Of a DNA stretch of 64,000 bases, positions 45,606 through 56,429 are shown piece after piece. The stretch is from contig JBCFYV010000012.1 of the NCBI GenBank assembly GCA_039000515.1, forward strand, positions 88,752,284 through 88,816,283, in the 5' to 3' direction. This DNA comes from Timema cristinae (taxonomy: Eukaryota; Arthropoda; Insecta; Phasmatodea; Timematidae). Positions within the stretch are counted from its first letter, which is position 1. Each line of letters starts with the position of its first letter. Position numbers and translations under genes: made by a program. The notes beneath the pieces were generated by a model that was given only the letters and a program-made list of their open reading frames with translations, made no database searches and had not been told where the DNA came from.

Positions 45606-46047
45606 GTGAGTGTGGTATTATCTTGAAAATTCCAAAATGTAATAAAAAAAATAAAAGTTCAAATTGTAGTTTTAATAAGGGAAATATAAAAACACTTTTT
45701 TCCTCACCTTATAAACTCACTCAAGGGAACTTAAATAATACAACCATTAGGATAACAGGAGACATTTAAAAAGTTGTGGTTTGTAGGTCAGACAATTCCC
45801 CAATGACCTTAACTGCTTGTTATTTGTAAACTGGAGATTGGTTGACTTGACTATATATATGGTGCCTAGTGGCTGAATATGGAACAATTATTTTTTATGA
45901 ACTCAGGGACTGCAGTGATCCAAGTTTTGTGTGTGTTTAGCTGAAACTGTATTATTCTTAAAAGGGATAAGGATGAGTGAAAGCCCATTGTGTTAAAAAT
46001 ACCAGAACTGACAAATTTATTCTTAAGGAATTACTGTACAGTCTGAT
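45606..46047 (+). other. Start of the 10.6-kb wdb intron, no repeat recognised
   Basis: The donor GTGAGTGTGG is followed by AT-rich intron sequence. No coding or repeat structure was identified up to the SINE-A insertion. Confidence 0.6.
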
Positions 46048-46338
46048 GGATTGGGTGACCTGGTGGTCTAGGGGTAAGGTGTCAGACTTCTATGCTGGCG
46101 GCCGGGGTTCAATCCTCGGTCCCGACAAAGATTTATCTGATTGCCAAACCCTTCCTTCACCTCTGACAAGACATCTTGTGAATGTGGGGAATGCCAGGTC
46201 GCCACCGTGGTTCGGATTCCACGTTAAACTGTAGGTCCTTCATTTCATCTCACAATCACCCTACCATTACACATTAGCGTAAGTGCGTATAACCCGAACG
46301 GGTAGTAAGACGCGGTGCTAATAATAATAATAATAATA
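46048..46338 (+). repeat. SINE-A copy 6
   Basis: Plus-strand full copy in the wdb intron, with (AAT)n tail. TACAGTCTGAT (46037-46047) and TACAGTTTGAT (46339-46349) form the duplication, with one mismatch. An 85-codon ORF that runs into it is not a gene. Confidence 0.92.
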
Positions 46339-46349
46339 TACAGTTTGAT

Positions 46350-46920
46350 ATCCAAAGGAAGAAAAGTAGAACATTTTTGGAAAGTTACTAGATTACTATA
46401 ATGTATCCTTACGCCAAAACATGTTTTGAAATCCCATATGTTTTTCTACTGTTTTAGATGAAACTCCAGGGATTTGGTTTTCTGATTATTTTCTTTCTAG
46501 GAGTCTCAACTTCATCACTGAACTTTTCACAATAATTGAAATCAATATCTAGCCAAGAGCCTCTTCACCAAGCATTTCCACAGATAAAATTAACCTTTGA
46601 AATCATTTGTAGAATAGAAATGTGGGGGAATGGGGTGGTGGAGCGCAAAAACTAGTACATATAAGACATTGATATATAAATAACAAATCATAATTAATTT
46701 ACCACTCTCATTCCATAAATATATCTATCACTAAAATTATCATTAGCATAGCTAGGTCTATTTGAAAACTTTTGTAATTTATTTTCAACATCTATACTGG
46801 CTAAAATTTTAAAACAAAAATGTGTTTTTACTCACAATACTTTAAATTTTAATCTATACAGAGGTAATATATACCGTTATATTGTTTATTTGATTAATAA
46901 CAATAACCTGCTACCCGCTT
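46350..46920. other. wdb intron sequence with a MITE-centre-like fragment
   Basis: TGTATCCTTACGCCAAAACATG near 46401 resembles the centre of the CAGTAGCCCC MITEs, but no TIRs are visible. The rest is unassigned. Confidence 0.4.
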
Positions 46921-47158
46921 CGCTGGCCGCATGGTCTAAGGCTCTACTCTTGCAATGGGCTGGCTGCAGATGATAGGGAGATCAGGGTTCACTCCCGGTC
47001 TGGTGTATTGAGGGTGGTTTTTTCCTAAATGGTTTTCCACTCTACCTCCACACATATGTGGGTGCACGGTCTTTAAATTCAACCTTTATCACTCCTAACA
47101 CGTTAAGTAATTAGTTAATGGGCGTACAACCTGAATGGTTAGTAAAACCCATTGTTTG
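46921..47158 (+). repeat. SINE-C-like copy with a different, SINE-A-like head
   Basis: The head reads GGCCGCATGGTCTAAGGCTC with B-box-like CAGGGTTCACTCCCGG. It is followed by a SINE-C body (GTTTTTTCCTAAATGGTTTT, CCACTCTACCTCCACACATA) and a decayed shared tail (GTACAACCTGAATGGTTAGT). It is an older copy with a distinct tRNA-like head. The TSD was not resolved. Confidence 0.6.
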
Positions 47159-47319
47159 GAATATTAATTTATTTATATATTAGGTTAGGTTCAATTATTG
47201 GTAAGTACCATAAGGGTAAATTATTAATATATCCAGTAGCTATCCTTTTTATTATTTTATCATTTGGTTCTTTGTATCCTTGTGACAGGATGACAATGTT
47301 AAATAATTTATAATTTCTT

Positions 47320-47323
47320 ATTT

Positions 47324-47355
<32 letters not shown>

Positions 47356-47460
47356 AACAGGGGCGCAGCGACAGGGGAAGCTTTGGGGGCTGAAGGCCCA
47401 CCACCCCCACTCCCCGATGAAGGCCCTTTCCCAGAAAATTAATATTACAAAAATATTATT
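47320..47460. repeat. TA/CA microsatellite and hAT-like terminus
   Basis: A (TA)n run with a short (CA) run lies at about 47327-47357. It is followed by CAGGGGCGCAGCGACAGGGG, which resembles the CAGGGGCGTAGC-type ends of hAT elements. No matching right end was demonstrated. Confidence 0.4.
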
Positions 47461-47552
47461 AGCAGTCTGTTCTGTCAATTAATCAATTATATTTTGTTTA
47501 ATTATATTTAACCCCTTGACTTATCATTTAACCTTGCTATGTTTTACACCAG

Positions 47553-49576
47553 CAGGGCTATTATGACCATTCGACGCAAAGTTAGTTGCTACCGCTAGTT
47601 AGCTTCACTTTCGAAGAAAAGATAGCGTCTGGGTTATTATGACCACCACACTTTGTATCGTCCGCTAGTTTTAGCTTCAACTTTGCTTCTAGCGTTAACG
47701 CACAGAATAAAATCAGTTTGCGTCAACAGTTGGCAACACTTTTCCAAAGAATATTACCTTTTAAGAAGTTAGAGGCTAGAAATTAGGTACATTTATTTCA
47801 AGAATGCTGGTGTTCATGACTGAACATTATTCATTTATTTTTATTTTCCCAAACAGCTGATCACAAGTCACATTATTTGCAAGAACGATTTAACCTAGCT
47901 TAATTTAATAAATCACTTGCATAATTTTGTTTGCCTACGATTTGAAATGAAAAAATACTAGGCCTACATTATTCAATACACATAACATATTGTAGTAAAA
48001 AAACATGTGAGCTATGCATTAAAATAGTAATGTCACATGGGGAAATGAACAAATTAGTATGAGAAGTTGGCTAATAAAGAAACAATGTTTTTGTAAGATG
48101 TATGCTTTACGACCCAATGCTTTATTCTTCATATATTCATGTTGATACTGGAACAAGTGTGTTTTATTATATTAATTAAAAATAATTTCAACAGTTTATA
48201 ATGTAGACTTCTCCTTATATTTAGGCCTATTTTAATTTAAAATAATTAAAAATTTTAACTAAAAAAATATATGCCTTATAAAGCTTTGTTTCAAAAACAA
48301 CACTTATCAAACAGTATATTAATATTTTGGATTTCTTAGTAGGCCTATTTTAAAACCGTCCTCGATTTTGTCAAGCCAAAAATTGAACGTTCAAAGATAT
48401 AGGCCTACAGTAAGGTGTTTTAAATGTTATATTGTTTGATTGAATTGAGGTTAGATAAAAAAAACTTCCTATCTATACAGTACTCCACCTGAACATATAT
48501 AGGCCGACTTTGTGCTAATTTTATGAATTTACAGTGTTGAAAAGGTTCTCACGTTTGAGATTGAATCAAATATGCGGTGTTAAGATCTTAGAAAGTAAAA
48601 CTAATTAAAGTTGATGAAAGCGTTCAAGATCTCCCAAAAATTGTGTTTACACTGAATATTTCCGACAACTTAATGTTAGTCGTCCTACTAAGTTAACAAA
48701 AAAAGTGAAGAGACGGTGGTTTGGATGGCTAAAAATAATAAAATGCATCTTTTACCTAAAGGGAATTATTGAGACTTTAGTTAAGTGATTAAGAATATAA
48801 AGATATTATATTTCTTTATAATGATTTGTTTGCAATTTATTCAATTCAGTATAACTAGCTTTAACTACTAATTATTGGTTTCAGATAACTTTGGTAAACC
48901 TTTTATGATTAAAATCTAGGCCTAAGCCAACCAAACCGCATGCAAATATTAAGCTAGGGCCTATTTAGTTATTTCCAGTCTTCGCTGCAATATTTCATAG
49001 GCCTACAACCCACATTAATGTGGATAGTAATTATTACTGTATGTATGATTCAGTTTAAATATGATTACATCATTAAAGTTTTGTTGAGGCATCTTAAACA
49101 TATTAGGCCTACGTTTTATTATTTTATCACCTGAATTATCATTTTGTTGATAGTGAATAGTAATGCATTTTGATAGTGCTATGTTTCAAATAAAACATTC
49201 TTTTAACATTCAGTGTAAGCGTACTATCTCCACTCATGGCCTAGATTATGATATAGGCCTATTTAAAGCTATATTATGTGAAACACACACAAAAAGTTTT
49301 GAGGTAATTATATTGGGCTTAAAGAGATGGCAAGTTTAAATAATGTAACACAAAAACATGTAATAAATTACAAAAACTAGCAAACATAACCTCGTAACGC
49401 AAACCAAAGGACAAGTAAAATGTCTGCGCAACTTAGCGTCACGCTACTAGAGAAATATTTGCGCTCGCAAGGACTTTGCTTTCGCAGAGTGGTCGGCCAT
49501 AATAACTTTTGACGCAAAGTCTAGCGTCGCTCTGCTAACGGTCGCAAATTCGTTTTGCGTCGTGGTCATAATCACC
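47553..49576. mobile_element. 2-kb TIR element with duplicated ATTATGACC terminal motifs
   Basis: The left end carries GGGCTATTATGACCATTCGA followed by CGCAAAGT. The right end, reverse-complemented, carries GGTGATTATGACCACGACGC followed by AAAAC. Each end holds the motif twice: ATTATGACC at 47560-47568 and 47636-47644, and on the other strand at 49564-49572 and (ATTATGGCC) about 49496-49504. ACGCAAAG- and CTAGCG-type short repeats lie between. The interior is AT-rich, shows no recognised transposase, and holds eight exact TAGGCCTA octamers (47959-49261). No convincing TSD was found, so the superfamily is unassigned. Confidence 0.65.
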
Positions 49577-49882
49577 ACTCAGGATTACCATTTAAATTTA
49601 CGTTTAAATACTTCATGCACAAGTTTAGTTTAACTGAAATAACTTATATATTATATTTGCAATTTCAATGCCCTAAACAGCATTTTTATGTCATTATTAT
49701 AATTTTTTCTCTTCCCTTCTCCTCCTATTTACAAAGTATTTGTGTCATTTATTCGTCAGTTAGCCAGTTTTTAGGCCAAGAAACTTTCTATTTACTAGTT
49801 GATGCCATTTTATAGCTTGACCTTACCAATAATTGAGTAACACCACTTGTAAAAAAAAAAACCTACGTGAAAGTTTTGGCTG
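49577..49882. other. wdb intron sequence, unassigned
   Basis: No repeat or coding feature was recognised. The 86-codon ORF crossing from 49555 is not supported. Confidence 0.4.
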
Positions 49883-49894
49883 AAATAAAATGAA

Positions 49895-50146
49895 ATCCGC
49901 CTCGGTGGTGTAGTTGGCTAACGCGCTTGTTGTGTTGAGCTCGACTGCTGAGGACGGGGAGATCGAGGTTCAAATCTCGGTCGAGTGAACTGGGGGTGGT
50001 TTTTCCTAAATGGTTTTCCACTCTCCCACCACACAAATGCGGGCTCACTTCCTCTAATTCAACCTTCCCAATTCCTAAATCCATTAACGTAATTAGTACT
50101 TAAAGTGTATAACCCGAACGGGTAGTAAGACGCATTGCTAAATATT
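49895..50146 (+). repeat. SINE-C copy 4
   Basis: Plus-strand copy with head CCGCCTCGGTGGTGTAGTTG, body GGGGGTGGTTTTTCCTAAAT and tail GTATAACCCGAACGGGTAGT. The perfect duplication AAATAAAATGAA lies at 49883-49894 and 50147-50158. Confidence 0.94.
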
Positions 50147-50149
50147 AAA

Positions 50150-50407
50150 TAAAATGAATAAAACTGCAAGTTATATTCATACTGCTACTGCCGGCTATCT
50201 AAGTAACACCTGCTATTCATTGGGAGGGGGTTATAAAAATAAGAAATAAAACTGCCAAGTTCTGTTTATAGCACTCCTGCTGTCAATGGCAGTAACACCT
50301 GCAATTCATGAAAGAAATAGGGGGGTGGGGAAATGAACAGTTTGTTTGAAATATAAGTAACAAAACCACCAAGTTTTATTTATAGACCTCCTGCCATTTA
50401 TGAAGTA
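50150..50407. repeat. Minisatellite, about 2.5 units of 90-115 bp
   Basis: AAATAAAACTGC, CTGCCAAGTT and AAACCACCAAGTT start successive units at about 50154, 50245 and 50356. Each is followed by a TTTATA-, CTCCTGC- and TAACACCTGC-like order, with G-rich ends in the first two units. The mariner element begins inside the third unit. Confidence 0.6.
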
Positions 50408-51723
50408 CTAGGGTCATCCAGAAAGTAAGGTTACAACATTTATATAGGATCAAAAAATGCTTGTATTTAATTGAAATTCACAGGATACTTCACAAATATA
50501 TTAAATTATCTTTCAACGTAATCGCCGTCGAGATTGAGACATTTCTGTAGTCAAAGCACCAGCCTTTGTATGCCAGTGTCATATACCTCCGCCGCCAACT
50601 CTTTCAGCCACTTCTTCACAGCTTCCTTGACCTCCTGATTGTTGGAAAAATGTTTCCCACCCAAAAACTCCTTTATTTTAGTGAAAAGGTGATAGTCCAA
50701 AGGCGCCAAGTCGGGTAAATAGGGGTGGGGGTGTGGGGGGACAATATCCCATCCAAACGATGTCAGCAGCTCCTGTGAAACTCGTGTGGTGTGGGGTCTA
50801 GCATTGTCATGCAGGAAGCTGACTCCCTGGGTCAGCATTCCCCTTCTGCGGTTCTGAATGGCTCTTCTGAGTTTTTTTTAGGGTATTGCAGTAAGACTGC
50901 ATTAATGGTAGTCCATTTAGGCATAAAATCCACCAAATGGACCCCCTTACTGTCCCAAAAAAACAGATGCCATGACTTTTCTGGCTTAATGGGTCGTCTT
51001 AAACTTTTTGGTGGCTGGGGAAGATGAATGATGCCACTGAAGTGATTGTCTTTTGGATTCTGGGGTGTAGTGACACACCCACATCTAATCTTCCGGCAAG
51101 ATAAAGTCCAGAAAAGCTTCTCCCTCCTGTGCAAAACAATCCAAAAATTCACGCGCGGCGGTCACACGATTTTGATGGTGCTCCGGTGTGAGCATTTTGG
51201 GCACCCATCTTGCACACAACTTTTTGTGAGACAATATCACCAAGGAGACTTCGAGAAATGTCAGGAAATTTTTTGTGAAGGTCGTCAAGCGTCACACGGT
51301 GGTCATTTTGCACTTATTCTTCAATTTCGTCAGAAATCACTTATGGTCTCCCACTCCTTGCCTCGTCATATCATTCGGCCTTCTCTGAACAACCTAACCC
51401 ACTTCGTGACATGTTGTTGACTCATCACATCACTACCATAAACTTCCATGAGCTTCCGATGGATATTCGTGGTGGTATTGTTCTGCATAGTTAAAAAATG
51501 GATGACCGCAGAGATCTCCCATGAACGGGAGGTGGCCTGGACCGTGCGACAACCTCTCCATCGGAAGAATTTACTGTGACTGAACAAAATGGCCGACAAA
51601 CACGCGGGACTAAACAAACTGACTGTTAGGATCCACCCTACACGCCAGGTGCACCAACTTTGAAACAAAAAAATTTCCTTGGCCTCAGGAGCCCTTGTAA
51701 CATTACTTTCTGGATGACCCTCA
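50408..51723 (-). mobile_element. Mariner element, 1316 bp, with TIRs and TA duplication
   Basis: The left end GGGTCATCCAGAAAGTAAGG and the right end (reverse complement GGGTCATCCAGAAAGTAATG) are inverted repeats that extend to TTACAA. TA flanks both sides (50406-50407 and 51724-51725). The length and TIR type are those of mariner elements. The transposase lies on the minus strand and is broken. The element sits in the wdb intron, antisense to the gene. Confidence 0.92.
50506..51600 (-). pseudogene. Mariner transposase, frameshifted
   Basis: The N-terminal part has a helix-turn-helix region (HRKLMEVYGSDVMSQQHVTK). Then come a frame break near 51360, a piece with HKKLCARWVPKMLTPEHHQN and GEAFLDFILPED, and a second break beside the first catalytic Asp, after which the family pattern WxxHYTPESK continues in another frame. 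Next is FFWDSKGVHLVDFMP. Last is the second catalytic block FLHDNARPHT, followed by PDLAPLDYHLF. Between the last two catalytic Asp residues I count 36 residues, against the usual 34, because of a Pro-His-rich insertion. A TGA replaces a codon 13 codons before the natural stop at about 50506. Mariner cut-and-paste activity is lost in this copy. Confidence 0.88.
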
Positions 51724-51745
51724 TATAAGCAATAACACAATATGC

Positions 51746-51850
51746 GAGCCCTGCTCGTCAAAGTATCTGTGTAGTGTACTATGTTATGATGAGCCCTGCT
51801 TGCCAAAGTATCTGTGTGGCATACTATGTTATGACGAGCCCTGCTCGTCA
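51746..51850. repeat. 45-bp tandem repeat adjoining the mariner end
   Basis: GAGCCCTGC starts units at 51746, 51791 and 51836, each followed by TYGYCAA and, in the first two, AGTATCTGTGTRG. The period is 45 bp over about 2.3 units. The array begins about 20 bases beyond the TA of the mariner insertion. Confidence 0.8.
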
Positions 51851-53553
51851 AGGGGTATAATATAAAACAATTATTTTTTTGCAGTAATTATACATTTTCA
51901 AAAGAATACTTTGTTTTTGCTGATTTTTAATTTTACTGTAAATTTTCACTTTGATAAAAACTGGACCTGTGATACCATAATATTTTCTAAAAATGGTTAA
52001 AGTTTTTACTATTTGTACATAAAGTTTTGAAGTGGGTACAGTAATTTAAATTATTAATTCAGAGCAATTATGAAACACTATTGTATCAGGAAGAGGGGTA
52101 GAGGCACTTGATATTATCATATGCCCCCACCCCCACCAACTGCAAATCCTGGGTGTGAACACATACTTGTTAACAAGTGGAGTACACACTGATATAGTGT
52201 AGGCTAAGGATCCAAATTTGATACAAATTAGCTTAAATATTACCATTTGCATCCATTGAAATCAAAATTATTTCCTGCCAACTTTTAGGGGGCATCGCTG
52301 ATTCTTTATCTTTCTTATCCCCCTAATTCAAATCAAATTTTCAAATATTACAGTAATTGGGATATATAATGTGGTGCAATTATTAAAATTATTATGTAAG
52401 CCCCCTCTATCTACTTCGCCCCTCCAGCTCAAATTTCTGGGTGCACCCCTATATATAAAAATAAAAAGTTAATTATATGTAGCAGTTTTCATGCACCATC
52501 CCCTGTTGGCATATATGTTTAAAGCTTGAGTTTATACTAGACCCATAGACTTTTATAATTTCTGTGACTATTTTACTTAAATAGAAAGAAAACCTGGCTA
52601 TGTTGATAAACTTTTCACCTGGTTCTGAACCAGAAATATTGAGAACTACTAGCCTACAGAGAAAACACTTCTTGCACCGGTAGAATTATGTAAAATATAT
52701 ATCTTAGTGAAATACTCATCTCAAACCACCCTCTCTTATTTGTAGCAATTCAAATGCTAGTTTAGGCGCATCGTATTGTCGGTTGAAAAGTTCTTTTCAT
52801 TTTTTGAGTCCTCCTACCAGGTTGATTATGGTGTCTACTGACTGAACTTCTTGATTTAGAACCACTGGGCTCTTCTCATATTTATTCTTGTTGTCTGGGT
52901 TTGGAAACTCATTTTTCAAGGGAACAAAATTGAGATTAATAAAACTTAGCCCAGACAAAACCTATATTTAACACAAGCACCTCTGTAACTAAGATTATTT
53001 TAAAACCATTTGAGCTAATTTCTTAACTAATGCTTTTCTCTTTCAAATGTTTTAATACATAAGTTGAACAAAAAAAAGTTTCCTACTAAAAACAAATTTA
53101 TCTTATTATGTTTTATAATAGTACTATAGTAACATAAATTTTCAAGACTTAGGCCACACAATCTTGGGGTTCAAATAGGTTTCTTCTTTACTTAATACAC
53201 ACACAATAATAAATTTAGAAAATATATTTACATAAAATTGAAAATTAACTATATAATATAATTGCCACTAAAACTTTATAACTAACCATACAAACACAAT
53301 TCAGTAGTTCAAAAATGATATAAACAAAGTAAGTACTGCCACATACACTTTGCAATTATTCCACAGATCACACGCGTCAAAGTATTAATTAAAGTATCTG
53401 TATTTAAAAAAAATAACTATATTAAATAGACCGATTTAATTTTGGTCTGATTTGTAATAATAAACATGATACAAATTAAACAAAGGGAAACAAACAAGCT
53501 TATTCTCATTGGCTCACACACATTTGTGGTACATTAGATTATTGTATATAAAA
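51851..53553. other. wdb intron, unassigned; decayed TE ends
   Basis: Stretches near 52105-52150 and 52395-52450 (CTACTTCGCCCCTCCAGCTC, CTGGGTGCACCCCTATAT) resemble decayed hAT termini. No coding region was recognised. Confidence 0.35.
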
Positions 53554-54395
53554 TTAGGGTTGGGCCGATGCCGATAACTAATCCGATTTATCGGCCAATA
53601 TTGGCACAGTCGACCAAGGATGATCAGTTTTTTATCATGCAGATATTTTACGCCAATAATTCAAATTCTCAAGTCATGAAAATATAATTAATATTATTAT
53701 TAGCACTGTGTCTTAATACCCGTTCAGGTTGTTATGCACTAATGCTAATAAATGTGTAATGGTAGGGTGATTGTGAGGTGAAATGAAGGACCTACAGTTT
53801 AACGTGGGATCCAAACCACGGTGGAGGCCTGGCATTCCACACAGTCACAAGTTGTGATTAATACATGTCTTGTTAGAGGTGAAGGAAGGATTTGGTAATC
53901 AGATAAATCTGTGCCGAGATCGAGATTTAAACCCCGGAACCCCAGCACAGAGGTCTTGACACGTTACTCCTAGACCACCAGGTCACCCTATAATTAATAG
54001 TTCAAACAAAAATTTTTAAGTAATCTCTTGCATTTAAAGACAAATTCTTTAATTCTCCCTTAGATATTTTATTTTATAATAAACAGCAAAACCAATATTT
54101 TAAACAAAATAAACCATTTAATTTTATCTACCTTAAGGCTTATTTCAAATTATGGAATACTTGATAAATATATTAGAGATAAGTAACACTGAGTGCTCAT
54201 TGAGCACTCATCGAGATCAATTCTTAGAGCGTGTTCAAGTGTAATGTAGAAGTACCAATTTATGACTGTGTAGATAGTTTAGTTATTTTGTCATTATATA
54301 ATATATATATAATTCAACATTGATTACTGGCAACATCAGCAACAAAATATTGGCATCGGCAGTATCTGCAAAAGGGCTTATTGTCCCAGTCCTAC
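53554..54395. mobile_element. TIR element with CCGAT-rich ends, SINE-A nested inside
   Basis: The left end TAGGGTTGGGCCGATGCCGA and the right end (reverse complement TAGGACTGGGACAATAAGCC) are imperfect inverted repeats. Both are followed by CGAT- and CCAATATT-type subterminal sequence. Without the nested SINE (53694-53988) the element would be about 540 bp. No coding region or clear TSD was found, so the class is unknown. Confidence 0.55.
53694..53988 (-). repeat. SINE-A copy 7 with small insertion
   Basis: Minus-strand copy with a perfect 11-bp duplication, TATAATTAATA, at 53683-53693 and 53989-53999. The body contains an extra GTGATTAATACAT near 53853-53866 not seen in the other copies. 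It is nested in the 53554-54395 element. Confidence 0.93.
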
Positions 54396-54925
54396 TTTCT
54401 AGAGATTTTTTCCTTAACTATCCCAAAAATTATTGGGGGGAGGTGCGGGAGTTTGATGCAATCTACCAAAGGGGGTGTTAGCTGAAAAAGGTTGTGAACC
54501 ACTGATTTACAGGAATGAAAAGAAAGGGGCAGGAGGAGCCATGAATTGATTTTTTTTTCTGTGGAGATTGAAGTTCTAATAGATATCGAGACATCCTAAT
54601 AAATATAAAAGTAAAATCAATGAACCAATAATTTTTAGATTAAGTTCTGAAAAAGAGAGCACAATAAGAGGAGTGAATTTGAAATACCATAAATTATAAT
54701 AGTATATTAAGCATCTACATTTTCATTTCTAAGCAAAACAGAATCTAAGTTTTAATATGATTTGTTATTGTTTTATAATGGAAAATTTGTATATTGTGCA
54801 TATTGATATAATGTAATAACTAAAAACATTTAGAAAATTTTTTATTTCTCAATTATTTGGAATTTTCATTCAAAGTTATGTCAATTTATCATCACAAAAT
54901 GCAATGTAATTCCACAGAGTACAAA
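54396..54925. other. wdb intron with a hAT-like end near 54488
   Basis: AAAAAGGTTGTGAACCACTG near 54487-54506 resembles the right terminus of a hAT element (CAGTGGTTCACAACC reversed). No left partner was seen. The rest is AT-rich and unassigned. Confidence 0.35.
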
Positions 54926-55759
54926 AAGGTGCATTTATACGGGTCATATTTTACCACACTGTGTTGCTGCAATTATGTAGCCGATATGTGGCTGGCAATA
55001 TTGCAGCCATGTATTGAAATATTGCTGTATGGCCCGGCAAGGTAGCCAGTATTTGTTGACTATTGCAGTTGCTCGTGTGTTGCCGGTGTTGTCCACCTCC
55101 ATTGTAAAACTTTTTGAATGGCTCAGCCATGTCTGTCTTTCTCCCTCTCTGACAAGTACCTCTCTTTCACTCAGGGTTTCTCGACCCTCCATTCACTGCA
55201 CAGTTCACAGCTATTACACGTGCTTTGGTTTGTGTCATGATTCTACCTGTTATTGTGATTATAATAATGATTTATGCCAATTATATTCAATAAAAGTTCA
55301 AAATCACTTTTTGACATTCTTGTAAAATTTTTGAACAGATAACTGCCCAGTATTAATTCCAAGGTTAAATAAATCAATCTCACTCTGGACTTTGGCATTG
55401 CCCGACTATCAAATATATCCAGGGTTAAATAATTTGTTGTTTCACGTCTTCTCAAAAATGAATGCATCCATATATATATATTTTAATGTTTTATTTACAT
55501 GGTTATAAATGCTGCAGAATTAAGTAGTAGGTTCAGTATCCTCTATCTTGGCCAGACTGTCACATGTTGCCAAAGTTTGTCATCATGTAAACATGCAATC
55601 ATACGACAATGTGTGGCTTAAAACATTACTCAGAAATACTGGCCGAAAGCATTGCACAGCCACAAGTTGGACTTGTATTGACGGCAATATTGCGGGGCCA
55701 TATATTTGGGAAATATTTTCAACAATGTGCATTTTTAATTGCCCATCTAAATGCACCTT
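54926..55759 (-). mobile_element. PIF/Harbinger element, deletion derivative
   Basis: The ends AAGGTGCATTTATACGGGTC and, reverse-complemented, AAGGTGCATTTAGATGGGCA form TIRs, flanked by AAA on both sides (a possible 3-bp TSD as PIF/Harbinger elements make). The palindrome GCAATATTGC occurs as a subterminal motif near both ends (about 54989 and 55684). A Harbinger transposase N-terminal fragment is present on the minus strand. At 834 bp it is far shorter than an autonomous element. Confidence 0.75.
55243..55467 (-). pseudogene. Harbinger (HARBI1/ALP1-like) transposase N-terminal fragment
   Basis: The 74-codon open frame includes LILGSYLFKNFTRMSKSDFE, then LLLNIIGINHYY. This matches the N-terminal block of PIF/Harbinger transposases (F-NF-RM----FE-LL-LIG). 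The DDE catalytic domain is missing; the frame ends where the deletion presumably begins. Confidence 0.75.
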
Positions 55760-56215
55760 AAATAACATGCAATTCAATTACCTCAATTTTTCTTTGTGAA
55801 TATTAATTTGTAATGCAACAGGTATCTCAGAATGGCAATAATTAAACATAAATTAGTATTTAACTGTTAATATTTGTATTGGCGAAGCCAAAATTGGTTT
55901 TCAGCAAGAAGTCGAAGCTGATATGATTTCAATACCAATTCAAAACTTTTGAAGCTGCGCACATACCTGAGCAAAAATGTTTGTAGGACAGTGTGTGTTT
56001 TAATTTTAGCTTTATTTTGCTCTCAATTTATCATTCACTTAATTCTAATATTCTAGCCATAATTTTGAACCTTTAAGTCTTAGTTTTCCTTATACATGAA
56101 CGGGCCTTTACACCTTTAATTCTCATAATACAAACTGGACCATTTTTCTCAGTTTTTAAAGTATTTGTAATATTTAATGAAGGGCCGTAACTATTTTTTT
56201 CCTCTCTCATTTCAG
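55760..56215. other. End of the 10.6-kb wdb intron
   Basis: No feature was recognised. The polypyrimidine tract CTATTTTTTTCCTCTCTCAT followed by TTCAG at 56215 forms a strong 3' splice site. Confidence 0.6.
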
Positions 56216-56308
56216 CTGGTGTACGAGTTCTTTCTTCGTTTCTTGGAATCATCTGATTTTCAACCAACGATTGGAAAGAAAGTTATAGACCAAAAATTTG
56301 TTTTGCAG
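56216..56308 (+). CDS. wdb: PP2A B56 regulatory subunit, internal exon 3 of 4 visible
   Basis: This exon is 93 bp, 31 codons, phase 0 at both ends. It encodes [18 protein letters not shown], then [13 protein letters not shown]. It is part of the HEAT-repeat core and follows directly on exon 2 in the known protein order (WPHLQ then [12 protein letters not shown]). The acceptor is TTTCAG after a long pyrimidine tract; the donor is GTATAT at 56309. Ser-Ser in ESSDF differs from the S-Q/S-P pairs I remember in other B56 proteins, a minor change. No stop or frameshift is present. Confidence 0.96.
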
Positions 56309-56429
56309 GTATATTACAGATTTGGTTATTACTTTTTTTTTTTTAATTCTTACATGTAGCATATTTTGACTTCACACCTTTGAATCATAGTTTTCTAAAC
56401 CATTGAAATTTATAGCCATGTTTATACTT

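Noticed and set aside
47359..52450. A single large hAT element bounded by CAGGGGCGCAGCGAC and a GGGTGCACCCCTA end.
   Set aside because: The putative ends are only loosely complementary, no TSD was found, and other complete elements with their own TSDs fill the interval.
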